Under the pieces are notes generated by a model. The model was not told the DNA's origin and made no database searches. It worked only from the letters and a program-made list of their open reading frames with translations. 64,000 nucleotides of DNA from Lysobacteraceae bacterium (GTDB lineage Bacteria > Pseudomonadota > Gammaproteobacteria > Nevskiales > Nevskiaceae): positions 1-64,000 of the forward strand of contig PNMW01000032.1 of assembly GCA_013823855.1 (NCBI GenBank), given 5' to 3'. Below, piece by piece: positions 9,429 to 17,995 of this stretch (the first letter of the stretch is position 1; every line of letters begins with the position of its first letter). Both the position numbers and the translations under genes were made by a program.

Positions 9429-9496
9429 CGGCAGCGCAGGTGGCGGTGCCGACACCTTATGCGAATTCGCGGCGTTCGCGTTCGGCCGACCGCGAC

Positions 9497-9892
9497 TCAG
9501 CGGCCGCGCTCGTACAGCAGCAGCGCGCTGGCCGGCACCTGCAGCAAGGGCGCGCCCGCGCTGCGCACGCAGGCGAAGACCATCCGCAGCTGATCGGAAC
9601 GACCGTCGGCGGTCGGCTCGCTGAACGCGAGCAGGGTCAGGTCGGCGCCCGGATAGGCACGCATGAAGCCGAGCAGTGCGACGAAGGCGTCGCCGTGACC
9701 CATCGCGAAGCGCTGCCGGTCGGCTTCCGGCACTCGCGGCCGGCACCAGGCCGCGAGGTCGGGGAAATTGCTGAATTCCCGCAGGCTCAGGCCGCGGGTG
9801 GGGTCGGTCGCCCGGTCGTCGGCGCCGTTCAGTCGCGTCGCGCGCGCTGCCGATTGGGGGGACTGCGGATCAGTGCTGCCGGGTTTCGACAT
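9497..9892 (-). CDS. Small hypothetical protein (131 aa)
   Basis: A 131-residue open frame starting with ATG, upstream of the EEP gene on the same strand (68 bp gap). There is no signal peptide or TM segment. The central part (DAFVALLGFMRAYPGADLTLLAF, interrupted) looks like an alpha/beta domain and the end is hydrophobic (LLQVPASALLLYERGR). I do not recognise the family. It is kept because no alternative reading of this interval is better and codon use matches its neighbours. Confidence 0.5.
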   Translation of the reverse strand: MSKPGSTDPQSPQSAARATRLNGADDRATDPTRGLSLREFSNFPDLAAWCRPRVPEADRQRFAMGHGDAFVALLGFMRAYPGADLTLLAFSEPTADGRSDQLRMVFACVRSAGAPLLQVPASALLLYERGR

Positions 9893-10025
9893 GGGGAATC
9901 AGGGTCATCGTGGAAAGCGCCGGGGACAACGCCGGCTCATCTCCTTAAAGACGAGATTCCGTGGCAAAACCGGTCATCGTTTCCGGCCATGGCTTCGTCG
10001 AGCCGCCGAACGGCAAGCGCCAGAA

Positions 10026-10058
10026 CGACGAAACCCGGCACGGGGCCGGGTTTCGTCG
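10026..10058 (-). terminator. Intrinsic terminator of pckA
   Basis: A perfect 14-bp stem (CGACGAAACCCGGC paired with its complement) with a 5-nt loop lies about 50 bp downstream of the pckA stop. On the minus strand it is followed by TTCT. The A-rich/T-rich outer stem and location support termination of pckA. Confidence 0.75.
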
Positions 10059-10109
10059 CTGCTGCGGAAGCTTGCGGCGGCGGTCAGGCCGCCGGCCGCT
10101 GGCGCGACC

Positions 10110-11786
10110 TCAGATGCGTGCCTCGATGCCGAAGGCGGCGAAGCCCTTGGTCTCGAAGTTCTTGCGGAACATGTCGCGCAGCTTGGTCGCCGTGGCGTCG
10201 TAATCCGCCGGATTCGGCCAGGTGTTGCGCGGGTTGAGGATCGCGGCATCCACACCCGGGCAGGACTTCGGCATCTTCAGGTTGAGGATCGGCTGTACCT
10301 CGGTTTCTACACCGTCCAGCTCGCCGTTGAGTGCCGCGTTGAGCAGCGCGCGGGTGACCTTCAGCGACATGCGCTTGCCGGTGCCGTACGGGCCGCCGCT
10401 CCAGCCGGTGTTCAGCAGGATGCAGCGCGACTTGTGCTTCTTCATCTTCTCGGCCAGCAGCTTGGCGTAGACGTTCGGCTTGTGGGCCATGAACGGGCCG
10501 CCGAAGCAGGCCGAGAAGGTCGGCTGCGGCTCGGTGACGCCGACTTCGGTGCCGGCGACGCGGGCGGTGAAGCCGGAAACGAAGTGATACATCACATCTT
10601 CCGGCTCGAGGATCGAGATCGGCGGCAGCACGCCGAAGGCATCGGCGGTCAACAGCACGATGGTTTCCGGATGCGGACCCTGGCCGTTCGGCATGGTGTT
10701 CGGCACCACGGAAAGCGGGTAGCTGAAGCGGGTGTTCTCGGCGATCGAACCGTCGTTGAGGTCCAGCTCATCCGGATGGCATTCGGCCATCGTCTTGCCC
10801 GGCAGCGGCGGCACGTTCTCGATGATCGTGCCCGGCTTCGACAGCGCTTCGGCGATCACCGGCTCGGCATTCTTGTCGAGGTTGATGAGCTTGGCGTAGC
10901 AGCCGCCTTCGAGGTTGCACAGGCCGTTGTCGGACCAGATGGTCTCGTCGTCGCCGATCAGGCGGCGCGAGGCATCGGCCGAAAGGGTGGTCTTGCCGGT
11001 GCCGGACAGGCCGAACAGGATCGCGCCGTCGCCCTTGGCACCGACGTTGGCCGAGCAGTGCATCGACAGGCGGCCCTGCTTCGGCAGCAGGTAGTTGCCG
11101 ACCGTGAAGATGGTCTTCTTGTTGACGCCGCAGTAATCGGCGCGGCCGGCGACGATGCAGATCTGGTTGCGGGTGTCGATGATCACCGCAGCTTCGGCAC
11201 GGCTGCCGTCACGCTCCGGCTCGCAGACGAAGCTCGGCACGTTGAGCATGGTCCAGCGGCGCGCGTCGACATCCGCAACACCCGGCAGGTCCTTCGGGAA
11301 CATGTTGTCGCAGAAGAACGCATGGGTCGCGTACTCGCCGACGAAGCGGTAGGGCACGGCGAAATCGGCGTCCGAACCCATGAACAGGTCCTTGACGTAG
11401 AGCGTCGCGTTCTTGTCGTTCAGATGGGCGACGACGCGCTTCAGCAGGCCCTCGTACTTCGTCGGGTCGTAGGGCGTCAGATCGGCCTTGAACCAGATCT
11501 CGTCTGCCACTTCCGGCCACTTCACGGCGAAGGTGTCCTTGGTGCGGCGGCCGGTGCAGTCCGGATCGGTGTAGTAGACCAGCGGGCCGTCGACGCCGAG
11601 CTGGGTCGGATAAGCCTTCTGGGCGTCCGACGGGCCATCGCGGGAGACGCGGCCGCGATCGTTGGCGATCGCTTCGTGAAACAGCTGTTCCTTGCTGAGT
11701 CCGTACTTGTAGGTGACGGACTTCAGGCCGAAAAGCTTTTCGAGATCAGCCTGAAAGCTCAGCGCCGCGCCTTTGTGATCATCCAT
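10110..11786 (-). CDS. pckA: Phosphoenolpyruvate carboxykinase (ATP)
   Basis: A 558-residue protein that converts oxaloacetate plus ATP to phosphoenolpyruvate, the entry to gluconeogenesis. It carries the ATP-type PEPCK kinase-1a P-loop GLSGTGKTTLSAD, the metal and substrate segments (SDNGLCNLEGGCYAK, HPETIVLLTADAFGVLPP) and the C-terminal LLNTGWSGGPYGTGKRM motif. The length is slightly longer than E. coli PckA (540). The ATG at 11786 gives the family N-terminus; upstream in-frame codons are not conserved-looking. It is transcribed alone, with a terminator downstream and a palindrome about 115 bp before the start codon. Confidence 0.95.
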   Translation of the reverse strand: MDDHKGAALSFQADLEKLFGLKSVTYKYGLSKEQLFHEAIANDRGRVSRDGPSDAQKAYPTQLGVDGPLVYYTDPDCTGRRTKDTFAVKWPEVADEIWFKADLTPYDPTKYEGLLKRVVAHLNDKNATLYVKDLFMGSDADFAVPYRFVGEYATHAFFCDNMFPKDLPGVADVDARRWTMLNVPSFVCEPERDGSRAEAAVIIDTRNQICIVAGRADYCGVNKKTIFTVGNYLLPKQGRLSMHCSANVGAKGDGAILFGLSGTGKTTLSADASRRLIGDDETIWSDNGLCNLEGGCYAKLINLDKNAEPVIAEALSKPGTIIENVPPLPGKTMAECHPDELDLNDGSIAENTRFSYPLSVVPNTMPNGQGPHPETIVLLTADAFGVLPPISILEPEDVMYHFVSGFTARVAGTEVGVTEPQPTFSACFGGPFMAHKPNVYAKLLAEKMKKHKSRCILLNTGWSGGPYGTGKRMSLKVTRALLNAALNGELDGVETEVQPILNLKMPKSCPGVDAAILNPRNTWPNPADYDATATKLRDMFRKNFETKGFAAFGIEARI

Positions 11787-11901
11787 TGGTTTCGTCACCA
11801 CTGTTCGCGAGGGGGTAAAGGGCATCGGCGACACGGAGGACACCGGCAGATCGCCGCATTTTACGGAAAGTCGGGGTCAAGCGGGTCGCGGGGGCAATTT
11901 T

Positions 11902-11919
11902 TTTGTGCGTATGCACAAA
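11902..11919. promoter_or_regulatory. Palindrome upstream of pckA (operator candidate)
   Basis: TTTGTGC-GTAT-GCACAAA is a perfect inverted repeat with 7-bp arms and a 4-bp centre. It lies in the 153-bp gap between the MCP gene end and the pckA start. Its flanks do not give a terminator U-tail on the MCP strand, so an operator for pckA is the more likely reading. Confidence 0.4.
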
Positions 11920-11939
11920 TTTCGTCGCTGAGTCGCCGC

Positions 11940-13184
11940 TCAGCGCCCCGGCAGGGTGAATCCGGCGACCGATTCGCGCAATTTTCCGGACAGCGTGTTC
12001 AGTGCGCCGACCGCTTCGGAGGCCCCGGTCGCCGAATCCGAGGTCTGCAAGGCCAGCTCGCGAATCGACAGCATGGTGTCGGCGATCCGCGTGGCGGCCG
12101 CCGATTCGCTGCGCGCGGCAACCGCAATGCCCTCGATCCTGCGCGCCAGTTCCAGTGACGAGGCCTCGATCCGGGTCAGCGCCTGACCAGCCTCCTCGGC
12201 GGACTGGGCGCCGGCGACGACATTCGCCGTCGAGCGTTCCATCGAGGTCACCGCTTCGTTGGTATCGGTCTGGATGGTCTTGACCAGCGTTTCGATCTGG
12301 CGCGTCGCCAGTGCGGCGCGCTCGGCCAGCTGCTGGACTTCGACCGCCACCAGCTGGAAGCCGCGCCCGGCGTCGCCGGCCTTGGCGGCCTCGATCGAGG
12401 CGTTCAGCGCCAGCGTGTTGGTCTGCTCGGCGATCTCGTCGATCACCGCGATGATGTCGCCGATCTCCTGCGACGACTCGCCGAGCCGCTTGATCCGCTT
12501 GGCGGTGTCCTGGATCTGCTCGCGCAGGGTCGCCATGTTGTGGATCGTGCGGCCGACCGTGCCGGCGCCGATGCGCGCGGTCTGCACGCTGGAATCGGCG
12601 TCGAGCGCGATGTGTTCGGCGCGGGCGGCGACCGCGCGCAGCGATTCGCTGGTCGTGGTGATCGCCGTCGAGGCGGCGGCGATCTCTTCCGACTGCTGGC
12701 CGGACGCCGCCTGCACGCGGCTGGCGATCGCCTGGGTGCCGACCGCCGAGGCGGCGATGTCGACCGCCGTGCGCTCGATGGTGCCGACCAGCCGGCGCAG
12801 GGTCTGCACCGTGTAGTTGATCGAATCGGCAATCGCGCCGGTGAAATTTTCGGTGACCGTGACGTCGACGGTCAGGTCGCCATTGGCGAGATTGGTGATT
12901 TCGTCGAGCAGCAGCAGGATCGCCTGCTGCTGGCTGGCCTCGCGGCGGGCGGCGGCGTCGGTGCGCGCGCGCTCGTCGGCGAGACGTGCGCCGAGAAACA
13001 GGCCGAGCGCGGCGATCGCCACCAGCACACCGGCGACGCCGACCATCGAGACCAGGAAATCGACCGGTTTCAGCACGCCGAGCAGCGCCGCAGCGGCGAC
13101 CAGCAGCCCGAGCGCCACCGCGCCGAGCAGCCGCAGATCCCGGCTGCGCAGCCTGCGTGCCGCGTCGGGCTGGGCGCCGGTCAT
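11940..13184 (-). CDS. PilJ-like methyl-accepting chemotaxis protein lacking a periplasmic sensor
   Basis: 414 residues. Two TM helices close together at about 20-42 and 46-70 leave no room for a periplasmic ligand domain. A HAMP-like linker of PilJ type follows ([28 protein letters not shown], interrupted), and then the MCP signalling coiled coil with hairpin tip [21 protein letters not shown]. The protein should relay a membrane or cytoplasmic cue to a CheA-type kinase that is not encoded here. Its start overlaps the stop of the response-regulator gene by 4 bp, so the two are translationally coupled. The signal sensed is unknown. Resemblance to PilJ suggests a twitching-motility type system. 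Confidence 0.88.
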   Translation of the reverse strand: MTGAQPDAARRLRSRDLRLLGAVALGLLVAAAALLGVLKPVDFLVSMVGVAGVLVAIAALGLFLGARLADERARTDAAARREASQQQAILLLLDEITNLANGDLTVDVTVTENFTGAIADSINYTVQTLRRLVGTIERTAVDIAASAVGTQAIASRVQAASGQQSEEIAAASTAITTTSESLRAVAARAEHIALDADSSVQTARIGAGTVGRTIHNMATLREQIQDTAKRIKRLGESSQEIGDIIAVIDEIAEQTNTLALNASIEAAKAGDAGRGFQLVAVEVQQLAERAALATRQIETLVKTIQTDTNEAVTSMERSTANVVAGAQSAEEAGQALTRIEASSLELARRIEGIAVAARSESAAATRIADTMLSIRELALQTSDSATGASEAVGALNTLSGKLRESVAGFTLPGR

Positions 13185-13567
13185 CGGTAGCAGGGTTCGC
13201 CCGGCAAGCCGAGCAGCAGGTGGACCTGAACCAGCAGTTCGACTGCGCGCAGCGGCTTGCTCAGATAGGCGCGGGCGCCCTGGCGCAGTGCCCAGTGGCG
13301 ATCGGAGTCCTGATTCTTGCTCGACACGATGATCACCGGAATCATCGCCGTCAGCGGATCACGACTCAGCGTGCGGGTCGCTTCGAAGCCGTTGATGCCG
13401 GGCATCACCAGATCCATCACCACGCAGTCCGGGCGATGGCTGCGCACCAGCTGCAGCGCCTCGCTGCCGGATGCCGCCTCCAGCACCGCGTGGCCGGCGC
13501 CGGCCAGGGCCTGCTTCATCCAGGCCTGATCGGTCGGGGAGTCGTCGACCACCAGCACGCGTGCCAT
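13181..13567 (-). CDS. PilH/CheY-like single-domain response regulator
   Basis: 128 residues forming one receiver domain. It has the acidic pair in [10 protein letters not shown], the phospho-acceptor Asp in [11 protein letters not shown], a conserved Ser in IIVSSKNQD (the usual Thr/Ser) and the Lys in [11 protein letters not shown]. There is no output domain, as in PilG/PilH/CheY. The ATG at 13567 gives the normal receiver N-terminus (MARVLVVDD). It lies 52 bp downstream of pyrC' and overlaps the MCP start by 4 bp, so regulator and receptor form a minimal coupled pair without pilI, cheB or chpA neighbours. Confidence 0.9.
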   Translation of the reverse strand: MARVLVVDDSPTDQAWMKQALAGAGHAVLEAASGSEALQLVRSHRPDCVVMDLVMPGINGFEATRTLSRDPLTAMIPVIIVSSKNQDSDRHWALRQGARAYLSKPLRAVELLVQVHLLLGLPGEPCYR

Positions 13568-13619
13568 TGCCGTCCGCTCGTCTTGGATGCCCCGCGATGC
13601 GGAAGCTTCGCCGACGGTT

Positions 13620-14861
13620 TTACCCGCGCCACACCCGCGTTGCACGGCCCCGGAAGGCCTCGCCGATGAAAGGCGTATTGCGTCCGACGCTGTTCATGCC
13701 GGCGGCGTCGAGACGCCATTCCTGTGACGGATCGACGAGGCAGAGATCGGCCGCTGCGCCGATCGCCAGTCCGCGGCCCGGCAGGCCGAGCACCTGCGCC
13801 GGGCCGCGCACCAGGCGTTCGGCCAATGCCAGCGGCGTCAGCACGCCGTCGTGCACCAGTCGCAGTCCCAGCGGCAGCAGCGTTTCGACGGCGGAGATGC
13901 CCGGTTCGGTCAGCGGCAGCGGATGGGTCTTGGCGTCCAGCTCGTGCGGCTGGTGGTCGGAGCAGATCGCGCCGATCAGGCCGCTGCCGACCGCTTCGCG
14001 CAGCGCAGCGCGATCGGCCGCCGAACGCAGCGGCGGGATCACATGGGCCAGCGCGTTGAAGCCTTCGAGCGCGGCGTCGGTCAGGAACAGCTGATGGGCC
14101 GCGACATCGGCGGTGATCGGCAGGCCGCGCGCCCGCGCCGCCGCCAGCAGCTCGACGCCGCGGGCGCTCGACAGCCGGCCGAAGTGCACGCGGGCGCCGG
14201 TGTCCTCGACCAGCGAGATCCACTGGCGCATCGCCACCGCTTCGGCGGCGACCGGGATCGACGCCAGCCCGAGCCGGGTCGCGACCGCACCCTCGTGGGC
14301 GCAGCCGTGGTTGGCCAGTGCGGCGTCGAGCGGCACCACGTGCACGGTCATGCCGAGGCTGGCGGCGTATTCCAGCGCCCGGCGCGCGACCAGGGCATTG
14401 GCGACCGGCGCCAGGCCGTTGGTGACGCCGACGCAGCCGGCCGACTTCAGCGCGCTGATCTCGGCCAGCGCGTCGCCTTCGAGGCCCTTGGTCAGCGCGC
14501 CGAGCATGTAGACATAGGCGCCACCGGCGGCCTTGGCGATCCGGTTGACGCGGATCACCACCGCCGTGTTGTCGATCACCGGCTTGGTATCCGGCGGCAG
14601 GCACAGCGCGGTGATGCCGGAGGCGAACGCGGCGTTCGATTCCGAGCGCATCGTGCCCTTCTGGGTCGCGCCCGGATCGCGCGTGCGCGCGCAGAGATCG
14701 ACGATGCCGGGCAGCAGCCACTGGCCGCCGGCGTCGATGCTGTCGTCGAAGGCGCCGGTACTGGCGACGATCACGCCGTCGCGGAATGCGAGATCGCCGA
14801 TTTCGTCGCGGCCGGTGAACGGGTCGAGCAGGCGGGCATTGCGAATCAGCACCGCGCTCAT
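13620..14861 (-). CDS. pyrX: Dihydroorotase-like non-catalytic subunit of aspartate carbamoyltransferase (PyrC'/PyrX)
   Basis: 413 residues with an amidohydrolase fold, but the metal-binding HxH that should follow the first strand is missing. Residues 55-64 read [10 protein letters not shown] where active dihydroorotases have DxHxHxRxPG. The protein is therefore expected to be inactive as a dihydroorotase. In Pseudomonas-type class A ATCases such a pseudo-enzyme is needed structurally for the PyrB dodecamer. Its ATG overlaps the pyrB stop by 4 bp, as expected for a stoichiometric partner. A true pyrC must lie elsewhere in the genome. Confidence 0.9.
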   Translation of the reverse strand: MSAVLIRNARLLDPFTGRDEIGDLAFRDGVIVASTGAFDDSIDAGGQWLLPGIVDLCARTRDPGATQKGTMRSESNAAFASGITALCLPPDTKPVIDNTAVVIRVNRIAKAAGGAYVYMLGALTKGLEGDALAEISALKSAGCVGVTNGLAPVANALVARRALEYAASLGMTVHVVPLDAALANHGCAHEGAVATRLGLASIPVAAEAVAMRQWISLVEDTGARVHFGRLSSARGVELLAAARARGLPITADVAAHQLFLTDAALEGFNALAHVIPPLRSAADRAALREAVGSGLIGAICSDHQPHELDAKTHPLPLTEPGISAVETLLPLGLRLVHDGVLTPLALAERLVRGPAQVLGLPGRGLAIGAAADLCLVDPSQEWRLDAAGMNSVGRNTPFIGEAFRGRATRVWRG

Positions 14862-15823
14862 GCTGCGGCTCCGGTGCTGCTCAGGATCATCGCCATCACC
14901 GCCATCCGCACGGCAATGCCGTGTTCCACCTGTTCGAGAATCAGCGAACGCTCGCCGTAGGCGACATCGCCTTCGATTTCCACACCGCGATTGATCGGTC
15001 CCGGGTGCATCACCAGCACCTCCGGCGACAGCCTGGCGAGGCGGGCGCGGGTCAGGCCGAAGTCGCGGTGGAACTCGCCGGTCGACGGCAGGAAGGCGCC
15101 GACCATGCGCTCCTTCTGCAGCCGCAGCAGCATGATCACGTCGGCACCCTTCAGCCCCGAATCGAGATCGTTGAACACGGTGACGCCCATGTCCTCGATG
15201 CCGGCCGGAATCAGGGTGCGCGGACCGACGACGCGGATTTCCTTGGCGCCGAGGATGCGCAGTGCATGGATGTCCGAGCGCGCCACCCGCGAATGCAGGA
15301 TGTCGCCGACGATGGCGACCGTCAGCTGCGAGAAATCCGGCCGGTGGCGGCGGATCGTGAACATGTCGAGCAGCGCTTGCGTCGGGTGCGCATGGCGACC
15401 GTCGCCGGCGTTCAGGATGGCGACCTCGGGGGCGGCGTGCTGGGCGAAGAAATGCGCCGCACCGCTGGCCTCGTGGCGGATCACGAACATGTCGACCTGC
15501 ATCGCTTCCATGGTCTTCAGCGTGTCGAGCAGGGTTTCGCCCTTCGACGTCGAACTCGCCGCGATCTGCAGGTTCAGCACGTCGGCCGACAGGCGCTTGG
15601 CGGCCAGCTCGAAGGTCATCCGGGTGCGCGTCGAGGCCTCGAAGAACAGGTTGACCACGGTCTTGCCGTGCAGCAGCGGAAATTTCTTGCCGCGGCTGTT
15701 GCGGCTGTCGGCGAACTGTTCGGCGGTATCGAGGATTTCGGTCAGCAGCGGCTTCGACAGCCCCTCGATGCTCAGCAGGTGGCGCAGACGTCCGTCCGAC
15801 GTCAGTTGCAGCGTGTCGCTCAT
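14858..15823 (-). CDS. pyrB: Aspartate carbamoyltransferase catalytic subunit
   Basis: 321 residues. It catalyses carbamoyl phosphate plus aspartate to carbamoyl aspartate, the committed step of UMP synthesis. Diagnostic segments are the carbamoyl-phosphate loop [13 protein letters not shown], the [11 protein letters not shown] motif and the C-terminal [11 protein letters not shown]. It sits inside a tight minus-strand operon, overlapping ruvX by 4 bp upstream and pyrC' by 4 bp downstream. No pyrR regulator gene separates ruvX and pyrB, unlike the order I recall from Pseudomonas aeruginosa. No pyrI regulatory chain is present. Confidence 0.96.
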   Translation of the reverse strand: MSDTLQLTSDGRLRHLLSIEGLSKPLLTEILDTAEQFADSRNSRGKKFPLLHGKTVVNLFFEASTRTRMTFELAAKRLSADVLNLQIAASSTSKGETLLDTLKTMEAMQVDMFVIRHEASGAAHFFAQHAAPEVAILNAGDGRHAHPTQALLDMFTIRRHRPDFSQLTVAIVGDILHSRVARSDIHALRILGAKEIRVVGPRTLIPAGIEDMGVTVFNDLDSGLKGADVIMLLRLQKERMVGAFLPSTGEFHRDFGLTRARLARLSPEVLVMHPGPINRGVEIEGDVAYGERSLILEQVEHGIAVRMAVMAMILSSTGAAA

Positions 15824-16329
15824 GAGGGGTCGGGCAGGGCAAAGAAGCGGCTGCGGTCACCGCCGAGGAATTGTTCGAGGATCAGGCGCGCGGCAACACC
15901 GTCGCGTTCGCCCTTCTGGGTCTTCTTGGCCTTGCGGCCGTCGGCGCGCGCCTGGCGGATCTCGTCGTCGGCGGCACGCGAGCTCAGGCGCTCGTCGACC
16001 AGATAGACCGGCGTGCGGTAGCGGCGGCTCAGTTCGGCGGCGAAGGCGCGGGCCGGCGCGGTGATGCGCTGCTCCTCGCCATCGAGGTTGATCGGCAGGC
16101 CGACGATCAGCGCCGCCGGCCGCCAGTCGGTGATGCCGCGGCCGAGCGCGGTCCAGTCCGGCTCGCGGCCATTGGCAATCGCCGGCAGCGGCCGGGCCAG
16201 CTTGGTCAGGTCGTCGCCAACCGCCATGCCGATGCGCTTCAGGCCGAAATCGAAGGCGAGGTAGACGGCGGTGCGGCGGCTGGCGGGCTTGCCGGCATCC
16301 GCAGGGGTTTCGGTGACGGCTTCAGGCAT
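15820..16329 (-). CDS. ruvX: Putative pre-16S rRNA nuclease / Holliday junction resolvase-like RuvX (YqgF)
   Basis: 169 residues with an RNase H-like fold. [17 protein letters not shown] holds the first catalytic Asp, VGLPINLDG and VDERLSS the following metal ligands, and [18 protein letters not shown]-like sequence the last Asp. The family trims the 5' end of 16S rRNA. The ATG at 16329 was preferred over a TTG 18 bp upstream; both overlap the algH 3' end. The N-terminal about 25 residues are a non-conserved extension. It overlaps pyrB by 4 bp downstream. Confidence 0.93.
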   Translation of the reverse strand: MPEAVTETPADAGKPASRRTAVYLAFDFGLKRIGMAVGDDLTKLARPLPAIANGREPDWTALGRGITDWRPAALIVGLPINLDGEEQRITAPARAFAAELSRRYRTPVYLVDERLSSRAADDEIRQARADGRKAKKTQKGERDGVAARLILEQFLGGDRSRFFALPDPS

Positions 16330-16882
16330 GTCCTGCACGGCTCGCAAGGTGGGAGATGTCGACGCCGATCAGCCGGGTGGCGGCGATCCAGCGGTCGGCG
16401 GCTGGCGTGTCGAACAGCACATGCTGTTCGACCGGCGCGTTCAGCCAGGAATTGTTGAGGATTTCGCTTTCCAGCTGGCCTTCACCCCAGCCGGCGTAGC
16501 CGAGCAGCACCATGTAGGCGCGCGGTCCTTCGCCGCGGCCGATCGCACCGAGCACGTCGCGCGAGGTGGTGATGTAGAGGTTGTCATCGACCCGCAGCGT
16601 CGAATCCCAGCCGCCGGGCGCGGTGTGCACGACGAAGCCGCGTTCCGGCTGCACCGGCCCGCCCCAGAAGACGATCGGATCGCTCGGCATCGCTTCGTGA
16701 TCGACGCCGATCTGGTCGAGCATGTCGGACAGCCGCAGATCGGTCGGCCGGTTGACCACCAGGCCCAGCGCGCCCTTTTCCGAGTGCTCGCAGAGCAGGG
16801 TCACCGAATGACGGAAATTCTCGTCTTCGAGACCCGGCATGGCCACGAGAAACTGGTTGCTGAAATAGCTGTCGTCGGCCAT
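16322..16882 (-). CDS. algH: YqgE/AlgH family protein
   Basis: 186 residues with the family opening YFSNQFLVAMPGLEDENF and the conserved VVNRPT, WGGPVQPERGFVVH and GYAGWGEGQLE segments of UPF0301 (PF02622). The molecular function is unresolved; it was named for an effect on alginate in Pseudomonas. It is followed immediately by ruvX, which overlaps it, the near-universal arrangement in gammaproteobacteria. It starts 77 bp after gshB ends, so the whole gshB-algH-ruvX-pyrB-pyrC' set may be one transcript. Confidence 0.95.
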   Translation of the reverse strand: MADDSYFSNQFLVAMPGLEDENFRHSVTLLCEHSEKGALGLVVNRPTDLRLSDMLDQIGVDHEAMPSDPIVFWGGPVQPERGFVVHTAPGGWDSTLRVDDNLYITTSRDVLGAIGRGEGPRAYMVLLGYAGWGEGQLESEILNNSWLNAPVEQHVLFDTPAADRWIAATRLIGVDISHLASRAGHA

Positions 16883-16959
16883 GGCGGCAGTATCGGGGTG
16901 GTCAGGAACAGTAACAAGGCAGCAGCAGCGTAAAGCCTTTCCCGGCGCGGAGTCTCAGC

Positions 16960-17913
16960 TCAGCGGCCCGCCAGCCGCCGCTCCATGGCCTCGACCAGCA
17001 GGCCGCCGATGTCGGTGCCGAAAGCGGCGTCGATCTCGCGGGCGCAGGTCGGGCTGGTGACGTTGATCTCGGTCAGGCGGTCGCCGATCACGTCGAGGCC
17101 GACGAACAGCAGGCCGCGGCGTACCAGCTCCGGGCCGACCGCCTCGGCGATCCGCCGCTGCGCTGCGGTCAGCGGCCGTGGCACGCCCTTGCCGCCGGCA
17201 GCGAGGTTGCCGCGGGTTTCCGTGCCCTGCGGAATGCGCGCCAGGCCGTACGGCACCGGCACGCCATCGACGACCAGCACCCGGGTGTCGCCGTCGACGA
17301 TCGCCGGCAGGTAGCGCTGCGCGACGATCGTGCGGCGGCCGTTGTCGGACAGCTGTTCGATGACGCTGCCGAGGTTCATCGCATCGGCGCCGATCCGGAA
17401 GATGCCGCTGCCGCCCATGCCGTCGAGCGGCTTGTAGATGACGTCGCGGTGTTCGCCATGGAAGGCCCGCAAGGTCGCGTCATCGCGCGAGAACAGGGTC
17501 GGCGGGCACAGTTCCGGGAACCAGGCGGTGAATGCCTTCTCGTTGCAGTCGCGCAAGCTCGACGGCCGGTTGATCACCAGCGCGCCCTGCGCCTCGGCGC
17601 GCTCGAGCATGTAGGTCGAGGCGACGAATTCCATGTCGAACGGCGGGTCCTTGCGCATCAGGATCGCGCTCAGGTCACCGAGTTTCGCGACCTCCGGGGC
17701 AGCCGTGAACTCGAACCAGCGCTGCTTGTCGTCGAACACGGTGACGGCGCGGCTACGGCCCCAGGCGATGCCGTCGCGCAGCCACAGGTCGCCCTGTTCG
17801 AGATAGCGCAGGGCCCAGCCGCGCTTCTGCGCCGCCAGCATCAGGGCGAGCGTCGTGTCCTTGTATGGTTTGATCGACCCGATCGGGTCCATGACGATGC
17901 CGAGGGTTTTCAT
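16960..17913 (-). CDS. gshB: Glutathione synthetase
   Basis: 317 residues of an ATP-grasp ligase joining gamma-glutamylcysteine and glycine. The start at 17913 gives the family N-terminus MKTLGIVMDPIGSIKPYKDT. Other landmarks are LMRKDPPFDMEFV, INRPSSLRDCNEK, the ATP-grasp lysine region VIYKPLDGMGGSGIFR and the C-terminal DVIGDRLTEINVTSPT. It heads the minus-strand operon and is divergent from the molybdopterin/pentapeptide gene, sharing an 82-bp promoter region. The frame stays open upstream but that part is antisense to the divergent gene. Confidence 0.96.
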   Translation of the reverse strand: MKTLGIVMDPIGSIKPYKDTTLALMLAAQKRGWALRYLEQGDLWLRDGIAWGRSRAVTVFDDKQRWFEFTAAPEVAKLGDLSAILMRKDPPFDMEFVASTYMLERAEAQGALVINRPSSLRDCNEKAFTAWFPELCPPTLFSRDDATLRAFHGEHRDVIYKPLDGMGGSGIFRIGADAMNLGSVIEQLSDNGRRTIVAQRYLPAIVDGDTRVLVVDGVPVPYGLARIPQGTETRGNLAAGGKGVPRPLTAAQRRIAEAVGPELVRRGLLFVGLDVIGDRLTEINVTSPTCAREIDAAFGTDIGGLLVEAMERRLAGR

Positions 17914-17995
17914 CGGGGCGCGCGGAATGGGTGGCGGCGGCATGGTACCGGATGCGCCCCGGACGGCCGCTGCCGCGAACAGCGATACTTTGCCG

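Noticed and set aside
9768-12158. 796-codon plus-strand frame opposite pckA
   Set aside because: Antisense to pckA, composition-biased, no motif.
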